Origin: an uncultured Verrucomicrobiales bacterium
GTDB taxonomy: Bacteria > Verrucomicrobiota > Verrucomicrobiia > Verrucomicrobiales > Akkermansiaceae
Reading direction: 5' to 3'
DNA: 57,906 nt
NCBI GenBank assembly: GCA_937944055.1
Contig: CALDZJ010000016.1
Location: forward strand, 1 to 57,906
Shown: piece by piece, positions 26,463 through 35,894 of the stretch
Layout of the letters: every line of letters begins with the position of its first letter
Position numbering within the stretch: the first letter of the stretch is position 1
The notes under the pieces: model-generated
Told to the model about the DNA's origin: nothing
What the model saw: only the letters and a program-made list of their open reading frames with translations
The model's database searches: none
Program-made: the position numbers and the translations under genes

Positions 26463-27566
26463 TTAGCGGCGGCGGCTGAAGCGCTGGCCGGGCTGCGCTT
26501 GGACGAGGTTCCGGAGTTCGAGTTTCATGAGGATGACGGAGATTTTATGAGCGGGGAGCTGGGTTTTCTCGATGAGTTCATCGATCGTTTGCTCGGAGCT
26601 GTCTAGGGATTTGAGGGTCTGATTTTCTTCGTCGCTGAGGTCGAGGTAGGTTTCGGCGGGGCGGGGTTCTTGATCAGGTGGGGTGGGGAAATTAAGGTGA
26701 CTGAAGTCATCGAGGATTTGGGAGCCGTCGGTCACGAGAGTGGCACCATCGCGGATGAGGTCATGACAACCGCTGGAGCTGGGGCGATCAATGGGGCCGG
26801 GAATGGCGTAAATCTGACGGCCGATTTCGTTCGCCATGTTGGCGGTGATGAGGGAGCCGGAGCGGGAGGGGCACTCGACGACGAGGAGGGCGCGGGACCA
26901 GTGGGCTACGATGCGGTTACGCTGTGGAAAGGTCTGGCGATCGGGCGGGGTTTGGAGGGGGAATTCTGAGATGATGGCGCCATGTCCACTGGCGATTTTT
27001 TCGGCGAGGGCGAGGTTCTCTGGGGGGTAGAGCTGCATGAGGCCGGAGCCGAGAATACCGATGGTGCGGCCCTTGGCGGCGAGGGCGCCTTCATGGGCAT
27101 AGGTGTCAATGCCCCGCGCGAGTCCTGAGATGACGGTGAGTCCTGCGCCCGCGAGTTGGAAGGCGAATTTCCGCGCAGTTTCCCGTCCGTAGTGGGTGAC
27201 TTTCCGTGATCCGACGATTCCGATGGAATGGAGGTCACGTTCTTGGAGCTGGCCCCAGACGTAGAGGATGACGGGGGCGTCAAAGGAGTCGCGAAGGGCG
27301 GCGGGGTAGTCTGGATCTTGTTGGGTGAGGATTTGAATATTCCGTTCCTTGGCGAGGGTAATTTCAGCGGAGGGGTCACTGTGGCTTTCGGAGTCGGCGA
27401 TGATTTTTGCGATTTCAGGTCCGATGCCGGGGACCTCTTGAAGGGTGCTGCTTGACTGTTGCAGGGCTTTTGCGGCGGAGCCGAAGTGGGCGATGAGGGC
27501 GCGGATTTTGACAGGCCCAGTTTTCGGAACTTGGTTGAGGGTGATGAGGGCTTCAGCTTCAGTCAT
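26463..27566 (-). CDS. dprA: DNA processing protein DprA (Smf)
   Basis: 367-residue protein that loads RecA on incoming single-stranded DNA during natural transformation. An N-terminal helix-hairpin-helix/SAM-like region (LQEVPGIGPEIAKII) leads into the Rossmann-like domain with GIVGSRKVTHYGRETA, SGLARGIDTYAHEGAL, GSGLMQLYPPEN, ISEFPLQTPP and FPQRNRIVAHWS. A C-terminal winged helix (about 300-365) is present. Length is typical. It lies 59 bp downstream of the DUF2851 gene in a minus-strand run. Its presence hints at transformability but proves nothing alone. Confidence 0.96.
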   Translation of the reverse strand: MTEAEALITLNQVPKTGPVKIRALIAHFGSAAKALQQSSSTLQEVPGIGPEIAKIIADSESHSDPSAEITLAKERNIQILTQQDPDYPAALRDSFDAPVILYVWGQLQERDLHSIGIVGSRKVTHYGRETARKFAFQLAGAGLTVISGLARGIDTYAHEGALAAKGRTIGILGSGLMQLYPPENLALAEKIASGHGAIISEFPLQTPPDRQTFPQRNRIVAHWSRALLVVECPSRSGSLITANMANEIGRQIYAIPGPIDRPSSSGCHDLIRDGATLVTDGSQILDDFSHLNFPTPPDQEPRPAETYLDLSDEENQTLKSLDSSEQTIDELIEKTQLPAHKISVILMKLELRNLVQAQPGQRFSRRR

Positions 27567-27625
27567 GAGGATTTTTTTATTGAGGAGGGGCTTGTTCTGG
27601 GGGGCTGGGTTTCTGGGAGGGGTGA

Positions 27626-29014
27626 TTAGGGGCTGTGGGTTGCTTTGTATTGGGAGAGTTGGCTGGGGAAGGGGCAGTCTTGGCAGTCGCTGAGGTCTTG
27701 GAGGCAGAAGTCTTGGTAGATTTGGAGGATGGCTTGGTGTTGCCAGGCGAATTTGAGGTAGGGCTTGGCCTTCTCGAGTGAGCCGAAGAGCCGCTCGCAG
27801 GCGCGTTTGATTTTTTGATTAGGGGCTGCGGCACGGAGCGTGGCGAAGGCCTGCCAGTCTTGAGCGTGGAGGGGGTAGAGGGTGTTGATGAGGAATTCTT
27901 CTAGGCGGGATTTGCCGATGAGTTTGATGGGGTTCTGGGTCCGCTTGGATTGGAGGGTGTGGTGCTGGTCCCAGAAGGGGTCGCTAAGGGCGGAGAGTGC
28001 TTTTGATAATTGGGAGAAGGGTGGGTCTTGGCGAGCGAGGGCTGCGAGAGAGGGCCAGTGAGTGGCGGCTGCGGCGAGGGCAGCAAGCCGACGTTGTGGG
28101 TGGTTTCCGGGGCGGGTGGCGCGCGTGGACCAAGCGGGGCGGCGCTCGCTGGGGAATTCATAATCAAGGCGCTGTTTCCACCAACGGGTCCAGAGCTCCT
28201 CGAGCCATTCGCGGGATTCGGGCGGGGCTGATTCGTGGAGATCTGGGGCGAGAAAGCCGGCGCTGCCGTAGATGATGGCTTGGCGATCGGCGGGTGAGTG
28301 AGTGAGGAGTTTACGGATGGGGAGACGTTGGGCAAGAAGCCGCATGGGGAGGCGATTGGCGGAGAAGCCGAGGGCATCTGCGAGTGCTTCCCAAAGCGCT
28401 TGGGAGCTGTGGTGAAGGGTGGAGGTTTGTCTAAAGCGGGAGGCTTTGAGAGTTGCGCGGTGCAGGGCGGATTCTTTGAGCAGGGCGGAGAGGTGCTCCG
28501 CGGGCATCTCGGCAAGGGGGCGGAGGCAGAGGCCGGGGCGGGCGAGAGCCTGGGAGAGGCGAGGGCGCCCGAGGGCTGACTTGACTTCTGGCTCGGAGAG
28601 CGTGATGCGGGGGATGTCACGATCGCGCGAGCTGCGGGTGAAGTAAGTGGGGCCCTGATCCCTTAGGACGACGTGAAGGATGACGTCATCGAAGTAGGGG
28701 CTGTGGCTGTGGCCGTGGAGGTCCCAATTCCGGCAGTCTAGATCAAGCTCGATCGGTCCGTGGTGGCTTTGGCCATCAATCTCGATGCTGGCATTTAGAA
28801 AGTCTGGACCAGCACCGCGATTCCATTCACCAGGTGAGAGGATGGTGATTTTTTGTCCATGATTCGAGAGGTGGTGGCGCGAGAAGTGGCCGGCAAACCA
28901 GCGGGATTGGACTTCGATTTCGTCGAAGGCTTTGTGAGGGGGGCTTAGAGAGGAGTTTTCGCAGAGAATTTCTGGGAGAGTGGCGGTGGCCTCAAGGAGG
29001 TGTTGATAAGTCAT
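27626..29014 (-). CDS. DUF2851 family protein
   Basis: 462 residues. The N-terminal half carries the DUF2851 marks GEWNRGAGPDFLNASIEIDG, GPIELDLDCRNWDLHGHSHSPYFDDVILHVV, which resemble a nuclease-like or beta-sheet fold. The C-terminus ends in a cysteine cluster (CLQDLSDCQDC) that could bind a metal. The family is widespread in Bacteroidota and Verrucomicrobiota with no known function. Here it sits between TIGR03790 and dprA, two bases from the former, so co-transcription is likely. Confidence 0.85.
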   Translation of the reverse strand: MTYQHLLEATATLPEILCENSSLSPPHKAFDEIEVQSRWFAGHFSRHHLSNHGQKITILSPGEWNRGAGPDFLNASIEIDGQSHHGPIELDLDCRNWDLHGHSHSPYFDDVILHVVLRDQGPTYFTRSSRDRDIPRITLSEPEVKSALGRPRLSQALARPGLCLRPLAEMPAEHLSALLKESALHRATLKASRFRQTSTLHHSSQALWEALADALGFSANRLPMRLLAQRLPIRKLLTHSPADRQAIIYGSAGFLAPDLHESAPPESREWLEELWTRWWKQRLDYEFPSERRPAWSTRATRPGNHPQRRLAALAAAATHWPSLAALARQDPPFSQLSKALSALSDPFWDQHHTLQSKRTQNPIKLIGKSRLEEFLINTLYPLHAQDWQAFATLRAAAPNQKIKRACERLFGSLEKAKPYLKFAWQHQAILQIYQDFCLQDLSDCQDCPFPSQLSQYKATHSP

Positions 29015-29016
29015 AC

Positions 29017-30576
29017 TTATTTCACCTTTTTGGTGGGAGGGGGAGCGGGGGGATCTAGGATGGTGAGGAGGCCGGCGATGGCTTGGGCCTCGGGGATGTT
29101 TTTAAATTCTAATTTGGCCTGTTTTAGGAGTTGGATCGCGGCGCTGGTGTTTTTTTTGCGGCGCTGTAGCTCGACGAGGTTGAGGTCTTGGCGGAGCTTG
29201 TCTGCGGGTTGGGAGAAGAGTTCTTTGGCGCGGGCGAATGCTTGGCTGGCGGCGGGGAAGTTCTGGAGCTCGAGGGAGCGGAAGCCAGCCATTTCATAGA
29301 TGCTGCCATTTTTGGTTTTTTCGGCGACTTTGAGGAGTTCTCGGTGCCGGGTGTCTGGATCTGGGAATTTGCGCTGGGCGTAGCGGATGACTTTGTATTC
29401 CCGATCATTCTTGAGGGTTTCTTTGCTGACTATGGTGGTTTTGAAAGGACGATAGAGAGGGTCTCCGAGGATGATGTTTTGCCAAGAAAGCGCGTTCATG
29501 GACATGTAGCCAGCCTCGATGAGGGAGTATCCTTGGCGGAGGCGGGCGTAGAGGATATTGAAGTGGTGGCTGAGTTGCAGGAAGGGTTCCCAGGTGTTGC
29601 CGATGGTGGCGGCGGCTCCGCGGTCGAGCAGGGCGGCGCTCCAGTTTTGGCGTGGGTTGAGGAGTTGGGCGGCACTCAGGGAGTGGAGGTGGACTGCGAT
29701 GGCTCCTTTTTTAAATTGGAAGTCATCGTTCAGGAAGGGGCCGTTTCGGTGGAAGGTGTACCAGCCAAAGTAGAGGGCGCAATCCGTCATGGGGTAGTTG
29801 GTGACGAAGGTGTTAGACATGCGGTCGGTGATGGTGGGGTGACCGGCGGCGATGCTGGATTTGGCAATTTCATCGATCCAGGAATCACCGATCGCGAAAC
29901 CGCCTCCTTTTTTTGAGAAGTCGAGGTAGGTGCGTCCCCAGAGGCCTTCTTTCTCGGTGTCAATCGCATCAAGAATCATGCGCTTACATTGATCATAGTT
30001 TTTCGCATCGAGCCGCCCGACCATGATGAGGAATTTGCTAGGACTCTGGGCGGCTGGGTAATTTTTATTGAAGTAAGGATTCGGGATGGCTCCTCCGATG
30101 GGGTAAGCGCTGACGCCCATGAGGCTGAGCTCGGAATCGACGGCGGCTTCATTGTTCTGATTGAACTGGCGGGTCTCTTTCGTCTCGCCTTTGGGAAGAG
30201 GGCTACGGCTGATGCGCAGCGGGATGCCTTTCATGAGGGCGATGCATTTGATGCGGCCAGCGACGGGGAGTTTTGTGCCGTTGCGATCTTGGCCAAGGGT
30301 CCACCATTTTTCATCGGTGAATTTTTTTACGAGTGGCTTGCGGATTGTTTTTTCAAAGGTGGCGCGGTTGATCGTCGCTTTTTCGGTGCATGAGATGCCG
30401 ACGATCTGAGTGCTGGGAATGCCGCGCACAAGGGAGTAGAATTCGGCAAGTTCTCGTGACTCAGGGACTTCCGTATTATAAACGATGACGACTTGTCCGG
30501 GGAGCAAGGCTTTTTGCTCTGCGATGAGGGGGAGGCAGAAGCTGAGCGTGAGGAGGAAGAGAAGCCGAATGTTCAT
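29017..30576 (-). CDS. TIGR03790 family exported protein
   Basis: 519 residues with a signal peptide (MNIRLLFLLTLSFCLPLIA). The pattern LLPGQVVIVYNTEVPESRELAEFYSLVRGIPSTQIVGI and CIALMKGIPLRI identifies the TIGR03790 family, found in verrucomicrobia, planctomycetes and some cyanobacteria, with no assigned activity. The last about 120 residues look like tetratricopeptide-type helices (AEKTKNGSIYEMAG, ASQAFARAKELFSQ). It is located six bases after the MBL hydrolase gene and two before the DUF2851 gene. Confidence 0.83.
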   Translation of the reverse strand: MNIRLLFLLTLSFCLPLIAEQKALLPGQVVIVYNTEVPESRELAEFYSLVRGIPSTQIVGISCTEKATINRATFEKTIRKPLVKKFTDEKWWTLGQDRNGTKLPVAGRIKCIALMKGIPLRISRSPLPKGETKETRQFNQNNEAAVDSELSLMGVSAYPIGGAIPNPYFNKNYPAAQSPSKFLIMVGRLDAKNYDQCKRMILDAIDTEKEGLWGRTYLDFSKKGGGFAIGDSWIDEIAKSSIAAGHPTITDRMSNTFVTNYPMTDCALYFGWYTFHRNGPFLNDDFQFKKGAIAVHLHSLSAAQLLNPRQNWSAALLDRGAAATIGNTWEPFLQLSHHFNILYARLRQGYSLIEAGYMSMNALSWQNIILGDPLYRPFKTTIVSKETLKNDREYKVIRYAQRKFPDPDTRHRELLKVAEKTKNGSIYEMAGFRSLELQNFPAASQAFARAKELFSQPADKLRQDLNLVELQRRKKNTSAAIQLLKQAKLEFKNIPEAQAIAGLLTILDPPAPPPTKKVK

Positions 30577-30582
30577 GTTCGT

Positions 30583-31377
30583 TTAAAAAGTAATGCGCAA
30601 TGAGTCGGATGCGAGTGAAACTTGGCGAGGGAGGGCATCGTTCGTTTCTTGCCACTGGATTTCGTGAGAAAGGTGGGTGAGGTAGGCGCGTTTTGGTTTG
30701 AGGAGCTGGATCGTGGCGAGGGCCTCAGAGACACTCATGTGAGTGCGATGTTCCTCATGGCGGAGGGCATCAATGATGAGGACATCGAGATTAGTAAGAA
30801 GTGAGAGCGATCTCTCTGGGATGCTTTTGACATCTGGGAGGTAAGCGAGAGCTCCGATGCTGGGGTGCTCAAAACGGAAACCGTGCGTGCAGACGCTGCC
30901 GTGGAGAACTTTGATGGGGGTGATTTTTAGACCATTAAATTCGAAGGGCCCGTGAAACGGGCGGGCCTCTGGCCGGATGTAGCCGGGATGGTGATCCTCG
31001 AGCAGGAATGCCCAAGGATACATGCGTTCTAGGGCGGTGAGAGTCTCCGGAGAGGCGTAGAGGGGGAGGGCGGATTCACGCCGCCAACAAAATGCGCGCA
31101 GTTCATCAAACCCCGCGACGTGATCGAGGTGCTCATGGGTGTACAGAACGGCGTCAACACAGGTGATTTTCTCACGAAGGGCTTGTTGTCTGAGGTCTGG
31201 GCCGCTGTCGATGAGGAGGCTGCCCCAAGCGCCCTTGAGGAGAACCGAACTGCGAGAACGTTGATCATGCGGGTGATCTGAGCGGCAAGTAGGACACTCA
31301 CAGCCGATGACTGGAACACCCACCGAGGTGGCCGTTCCTAAAAAAATGAGGTGAGATTGCGGTCGGGGGTCAGTCAT
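30583..31377 (-). CDS. PhnP-like metallo-beta-lactamase-fold hydrolase
   Basis: 264 residues. LIFLGTATSVGVPVIGCECPTC is the PhnP/cyclic-phosphodiesterase-like start, LLIDSGPD gives a metal Asp, and YTHEHLDHVAG is the HxHxDH metal site; LTHLSHEI supplies a late histidine. The paired cysteines in CECPTC are a known feature of this subgroup and may bind an extra zinc. ATG at 31377 is chosen over the one at 31404 because similarity begins there. It probably hydrolyses a cyclic or ester phosphate. It is divergent from recN (53 bp). Confidence 0.85.
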   Translation of the reverse strand: MTDPRPQSHLIFLGTATSVGVPVIGCECPTCRSDHPHDQRSRSSVLLKGAWGSLLIDSGPDLRQQALREKITCVDAVLYTHEHLDHVAGFDELRAFCWRRESALPLYASPETLTALERMYPWAFLLEDHHPGYIRPEARPFHGPFEFNGLKITPIKVLHGSVCTHGFRFEHPSIGALAYLPDVKSIPERSLSLLTNLDVLIIDALRHEEHRTHMSVSEALATIQLLKPKRAYLTHLSHEIQWQETNDALPRQVSLASDSLRITF

Positions 31378-31430
31378 CGTTGCATCGGCGGGCAAGACTT
31401 GCATAATCCTTTCGTCACCGCAAAACTCGA

Positions 31431-33071
31431 ATGCTTACCCTCTTAAAGATCCGAAACCTCGCCCTTGTTGATCGCCTCGAATGGGAGCTAGGAAGTGGGC
31501 TCGTGGGCGTGACCGGGGAGACCGGGGCGGGCAAGTCCGTCATCGTGGGTGCTTTAAAATTAGTCCTCGGGGAGCGTGCCGGAAAGGGTCTGATCCGAAC
31601 CGGGGAAGATCAATGCACCGTCGAGGCTATTTTTAATCTCGCAGAACCGGGGGCGATTAATGCGATCTTGGAAGAGGTTGGCCTAGATCCTTGCGAGGAA
31701 GATGAACTCATCATTCGGCGCGTGGTGGGAGCGAGTTCTAATAAGCAATTTGTCAACAATGGCGCGGCGACTTTAGGAGTGCTAAAGCGCATCGGGCAGC
31801 ACCTTGTTGACCTGCATGGGCCCCATGATCACCAGTCCCTTCTCTCGCCGGAGCGGCAGCTCGCCTTGCTGGATGCTTATAGCATGGTCAGTCCGGAAGT
31901 CGCAGCTTACCGGGAGCACTGGAGCGCGTGGCGGGAGGCGGCTGAGGAGTATGAGACGGCCCGGGCGCAGCGCGAAATCAGTGAGCAAGAGAAGGAGCTT
32001 TTACGCTTTCAAGTGGAGGAGATCGATGCCGCTGAAGTGAAGTCTGGGGAGGAAGCAGAGCTGGAGGAGCGGTATCGACGGACCAGCAATGCCAGCCGCC
32101 TAGCAGAACTGGCAGGGAAGGCCGCCGGAGATTTGAGCGAGCGTGTTTGCCCCGCCTTGGAGGACCTGCAAAGAGCCACCGCAGAGCTGTGCCGGATCGA
32201 TCCTGCGACCGGTGAGCTCGCGGATGAAGTGGAGTCCGTGGCGGTGCAAATGCAGGAGCTAGAGCGCAGTGTGATCGACTATCTAGATGAGCTAGAGCTT
32301 GATCCCTCAGAGGTGCAAGAGGTGGAAGAGCGCTTTAATCTCGTAGAGACGCTAAAGCGGAAATACGGACCCAGTTTACAAGATGCGCTAGACCACGCCG
32401 AGGAAGCGCGGCTCCGTTTAGAGGGCTCTGATAATCGTGAGGCATTTTTAGGGAGGCTAAAAAGCGAGCTCGATGAAAGGCTTAAAAAACTGAGAGCCGC
32501 AGCTCGTAAAATGACGAGTAAGCGCAAGAAGCATGCCCCACTTTTGGCGGAAGAAGTGCGCGGGCACCTCGTCGATCTAGGCTTCAAGCAGGCCGAGTTT
32601 GAAGTCCAACTTTCTCCTCGAAGTGAGCCGGGCCCGCAAGGGATGGAGGAGGTGGAATACCTCTTCGGGCCGAACCCGGGCGAGCCCTTGAAGCCTCTGC
32701 GGCAAGTTGCCTCAAGTGGTGAAATTTCACGCGTCATGCTCGCGGTGAAGAATGCTCTCGCCGATCAAGACTCTACTCCTCTCATGGTTTTTGATGAAAT
32801 TGACGCGAACGTTGGGGGAGAAATTGCGCGGGCCGTTGGCGAGAAGATGGCCAGCCTTGGCGAGCGCCACCAAGTCGTCGCCATCACTCATTTCCCACAA
32901 GTCGCAGCGGTGGCTCATCAGCATTTCCTCGTTGAAAAAAGAGTGGAAAGAGGCCGCTCGCTCTCCTCACTCACCGAGGTGAAAGGGGAGGCCCGGCTTG
33001 ATGAACTGGTTCGTATGTTAGGTGGGGGTGGTAAGCAGGCCCGCGAGATGGCCAAGACCTTACTAAAGTAA
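31431..33071 (+). CDS. recN: DNA repair protein RecN
   Basis: 546-residue SMC-like ATPase acting in double-strand-break repair. Walker A is GVTGETGAGKSVIVGALKL, the Q-loop/recN-type block is VDLHGPHDHQSLL, a coiled-coil middle (about 150-380) follows, and the C-terminal ATPase half has the signature LRQVASSGEISRVMLAVK and Walker B LMVFDEIDANVGG. The length is normal. The next gene begins 14 bases downstream on the same strand. Confidence 0.97.
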   Translation: MLTLLKIRNLALVDRLEWELGSGLVGVTGETGAGKSVIVGALKLVLGERAGKGLIRTGEDQCTVEAIFNLAEPGAINAILEEVGLDPCEEDELIIRRVVGASSNKQFVNNGAATLGVLKRIGQHLVDLHGPHDHQSLLSPERQLALLDAYSMVSPEVAAYREHWSAWREAAEEYETARAQREISEQEKELLRFQVEEIDAAEVKSGEEAELEERYRRTSNASRLAELAGKAAGDLSERVCPALEDLQRATAELCRIDPATGELADEVESVAVQMQELERSVIDYLDELELDPSEVQEVEERFNLVETLKRKYGPSLQDALDHAEEARLRLEGSDNREAFLGRLKSELDERLKKLRAAARKMTSKRKKHAPLLAEEVRGHLVDLGFKQAEFEVQLSPRSEPGPQGMEEVEYLFGPNPGEPLKPLRQVASSGEISRVMLAVKNALADQDSTPLMVFDEIDANVGGEIARAVGEKMASLGERHQVVAITHFPQVAAVAHQHFLVEKRVERGRSLSSLTEVKGEARLDELVRMLGGGGKQAREMAKTLLK

Positions 33072-33085
33072 AAAATGCCCCTCTC

Positions 33086-33493
33086 ATGCGCAGTCAGATG
33101 AAGGTGATCATCGGAAGAAATGAGTGGTTTTCGATCCCCGAATACGGGGTCGATTGGTTCCGCGCAAAAATCGATACCGGAAAGAAAAATTCCCAGCTCC
33201 ACGCCAGTGCCATCAGCCCCTTCCAGCGTGATGGCGCGCAGTGGGTCTCCTTCAAGACGATTGATGAAATCGAATGTGAGGCAATTGTGCTACTGGAGAA
33301 GGAAGCCGAAGAAGGCGGAGAAAAACGCTACTTCATAGAGCTCAGCTTGCTGAGCCTAGATGAGCAAGAGCATCAGCTATTGGTTCAGCTCAGCGAGCGA
33401 GGAACGAGCCGATATCTCTTACGGCTCGGGCGCCGCACCCTGCGTGAGTTTTTAGTCGATAGTTCCCGCAGCCAGATGCTCGGGAAATTTTAA
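33086..33493 (+). CDS. Retropepsin-like protease, RimB/PF05618 family
   Basis: 135 residues. IGRNEWFSIPEYGVDWFRAKIDTGKKNSQLHA is the hallmark of the putative ATP-dependent zinc protease/retropepsin-like family often encoded beside RimK-type ligases; the Asp-Thr-Gly triad is the expected aspartic active site of a single-domain, dimeric enzyme. No rimK gene is nearby. The start could be the ATG at 33086 or 33098 (MKVIIGR). It follows recN by 14 bases and its stop nearly abuts the convergent PBP gene. Confidence 0.8.
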   Translation: MRSQMKVIIGRNEWFSIPEYGVDWFRAKIDTGKKNSQLHASAISPFQRDGAQWVSFKTIDEIECEAIVLLEKEAEEGGEKRYFIELSLLSLDEQEHQLLVQLSERGTSRYLLRLGRRTLREFLVDSSRSQMLGKF

Positions 33494-33494
33494 G

Positions 33495-35117
33495 TTATTT
33501 TGCTGAGATCGCATCGAGCTTGCGGCGGATGGTCTCGCGGAGTTCTTCAGTGAGTTGGAGCCTTTTGGGGCGATCAAAGCCGATCCAAATGACGCTGACT
33601 TGCTCCTCGCTAAGGGCGGCGGCCCAGAGGTCGGTTTTTGGTAAAGAAAGCCCGCTCAAATAGCGCGGGATGACTTCAAGACGGGCATGTTTTGAGAAGG
33701 CTGGATAAAAGGCAGGAGGGCGGCGGAAGAGGCTTTTTCCCTCGCGTTGCAGCTCTCTGATGAAGACTGGAGCGGGGCGGGATCCTTCCTGCAAAATCGT
33801 GGCGTAGGCCGTGGCTAGCTCAAGTAAGGACACACTCAGCGAGCCTCGGTAAAGATCATCTCCTTGCTGGAATTTTCCCTCCAGACCGAAGCGGCTCAGC
33901 AGCTGAATGGCATCCCTCTCTTGAAGCTGGCGTCCGGTCGCCACTGGGTTCCCCGCGATCGGGAGGTGGCCGCGTTCTAGCGCAATCGTCCCGATCAGCG
34001 GCTCGATCATCGCTGGGCCCAGATCACGGCGAGAATCAAGTGCACGATTAAACCCCGTCGGCCTTTCTTCCCGGCATCCGACCACTCCAAGAATGTCACC
34101 ATTGCGCGGATCAAGCGAGAGGGCTGCGATTTGGCAGCCGATCGGCAGGGCTAATTCGCTGACCATTTTTTCCAAAGCAGCCTGCACCGTGAAATCGATA
34201 GAGGTGATCACGCGGAGCCCTCCCGAGGTGATTTGTGCATTGCTTAAGACGATCTCCAGAGGGCGGCGGAGGACGCGGCTCCCGTGGCTCGATTCAAGCC
34301 CCCCTTCATCCGGAGTGCGGAGATTGAGAGGGCTGTCCTTGATGGCAGCTGCTTCCTCTTCCGTGATCACCGCAGTCGCCACGAGTCGTGCTAGCACCTC
34401 CGCCTGTTGGCGGAGAGCCCCCTTAAGATTTCGCCGAGGGCTACATGCGTGAGGAGCTCGGATCATCCCTACTAAAAGAGCGCACTGCCCTCTGCTTAGC
34501 CTCGCCGTAGGGCTGCCGAAGTAGGTTTGAGCCGCCTCCTCAATCCCATGGCACCCAGAGCCAAAGTAGATCCGGTTCAAGTAACTCCTTAAAATTTCCT
34601 CCTTAGAAAATTTAGCCTCTACCCGATAAGTCAGCGCGATTTCTAGGAACTTCCGATTGAGCGATTTCTTCTCGCGCAGGTCGTAAGTGTTCCGAGCGAG
34701 CTGCATCGAGAGCGTAGAGGCGCCTTGGGTGAAATCGAAGTCCTTGAGATTTCGCAAGCTCGCCCGTGCAAGGCCTAGAAAATCAACTCCCTCATGGTCT
34801 AGAAAACGTGCGTCTTCCCGAGCAAAAAGGCATTTCTTCAAGAATTGCGGGATTTCCTCATACTCTACCAGTCGCCGGTTTTCGCCGTGGATACTGCCGA
34901 ATTCTAAGCCCTCGCGGTCGATCAAAACCGTCCGCGCTGGCATGCGCGTCACCTCGGCTAGATCGAACTGATTTGCCTGATAAGCATACCAAGCAATCGC
35001 TAAAAGAACTGGGACTAGCAAAGTCAGACAGGCCTTCCAAGTGAAGGACCAAACGCGCCTTAAAAAACGCACAAAGCCGCTCCAGCGCGATTCGCGGTGG
35101 TAGGAACTCCAGCTCAT
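33495..35117 (-). CDS. GT51 penicillin-binding protein with degenerate transpeptidase domain
   Basis: 540 residues, one N-terminal membrane helix (about 28-46), then a complete glycosyltransferase-51 domain: AREDARFLDHEGVD with catalytic Glu101, QGASTLSMQLARN (131-143), RKFLEIALTYRVEAKFSKEEILRSYLNRIYFG (165-186). This domain polymerises lipid II into glycan strands. The C-terminal half (about 300-515) aligns with a PBP transpeptidase domain by FNRAL, LSVSLLELATAYATI and WIGFD, but the expected SxxK site reads AMIE (369-372) and the KTGT site is replaced by SGLSLPKTD (488-496). It is therefore probably a glycosyltransferase only. The gap to the next upstream gene is 15 bp. Confidence 0.85.
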   Translation of the reverse strand: MSWSSYHRESRWSGFVRFLRRVWSFTWKACLTLLVPVLLAIAWYAYQANQFDLAEVTRMPARTVLIDREGLEFGSIHGENRRLVEYEEIPQFLKKCLFAREDARFLDHEGVDFLGLARASLRNLKDFDFTQGASTLSMQLARNTYDLREKKSLNRKFLEIALTYRVEAKFSKEEILRSYLNRIYFGSGCHGIEEAAQTYFGSPTARLSRGQCALLVGMIRAPHACSPRRNLKGALRQQAEVLARLVATAVITEEEAAAIKDSPLNLRTPDEGGLESSHGSRVLRRPLEIVLSNAQITSGGLRVITSIDFTVQAALEKMVSELALPIGCQIAALSLDPRNGDILGVVGCREERPTGFNRALDSRRDLGPAMIEPLIGTIALERGHLPIAGNPVATGRQLQERDAIQLLSRFGLEGKFQQGDDLYRGSLSVSLLELATAYATILQEGSRPAPVFIRELQREGKSLFRRPPAFYPAFSKHARLEVIPRYLSGLSLPKTDLWAAALSEEQVSVIWIGFDRPKRLQLTEELRETIRRKLDAISAK

Positions 35118-35132
35118 TGATACGTTAAAAAA

Positions 35133-35882
35133 TTAGGGGAAGACTGGGAGAGGCGCTTTTAAGTTCGCCATCGCAGGAGGTTTGATCTGAAAGGGGCTGG
35201 CGCCTTCACTCTGGTATCTCACTGCATTTAGCGGCACCAAGGTGAGCAGCAAGACGCTACGGCCCTCGAACTCCGTCGTGCCGACATTTAGAATCGCGGC
35301 GCAATCACGCTGTTTTTTATGCATTCGTAATTTCAGAATCTCACCGACTTTGAAATTTTCCAAAGCCGCCTCCTCAGTGGGGAAGAGCACCTCCACAAAG
35401 ACTGGATAAGAGATCGGGTCCGCAACTGCATCTGGCCGCACTAGGGCCTGCGCCTTCACCACCACCCCGGGGCTTAAAAAATCATCCTCTCCCAGTTCAC
35501 GCACCCCCAGAATGCGAAATTCACCCCGCACGAAGGTCAGGAACTTAGGCTTTTTATAATTGGTGAGATAGGATCTGCGGAGCTCGCGGTTCAGCGTGTC
35601 TAGATCTGAGGCGCTGAAGGACTTAAACTGTGCTTCCAGTGCCTGTGCATTACTCACCTTTTGCGCGGGCGGCACATCCTTGCCCACAAAGGCCTCTAAA
35701 GGCGCAATCCGGCCCACCTTCATCATCAGCTCATAGCTGGTAGGATTCGTAGGATCACGGAATAGATTTAAACACACAATCCAGGCCGTAATCGCGAAGG
35801 CAATCGCCAAGATGTTCGCTAAGAGCCACCAAAAAAGAGGCGGGCGCTTCTTACGAAAATCGTCAAAATCGCTGCGGGCCAT
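35133..35882 (-). CDS. Membrane-anchored protein of unknown function
   Basis: 249 residues. A charged N-terminus (MARSDFDDFRKKRPP) precedes one membrane helix (about 17-41), then a large, probably periplasmic domain with mixed strands and helices. No family recognised. It lies between the Fe-S carrier gene (12 bp upstream) and the PBP gene (15 bp downstream) on the same strand; the close spacing to the PBP suggests it may be an accessory subunit in peptidoglycan synthesis, which is inference only. Confidence 0.6.
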   Translation of the reverse strand: MARSDFDDFRKKRPPLFWWLLANILAIAFAITAWIVCLNLFRDPTNPTSYELMMKVGRIAPLEAFVGKDVPPAQKVSNAQALEAQFKSFSASDLDTLNRELRRSYLTNYKKPKFLTFVRGEFRILGVRELGEDDFLSPGVVVKAQALVRPDAVADPISYPVFVEVLFPTEEAALENFKVGEILKLRMHKKQRDCAAILNVGTTEFEGRSVLLLTLVPLNAVRYQSEGASPFQIKPPAMANLKAPLPVFP

Positions 35883-35894
35883 TCTTAAAAAAGA

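Noticed and set aside
27901-28620. 239-codon Pro/Ser-rich frame within the DUF2851 gene
   Set aside because: Same-strand shifted frame of a recognised gene; low-complexity composition typical of frame shadows.
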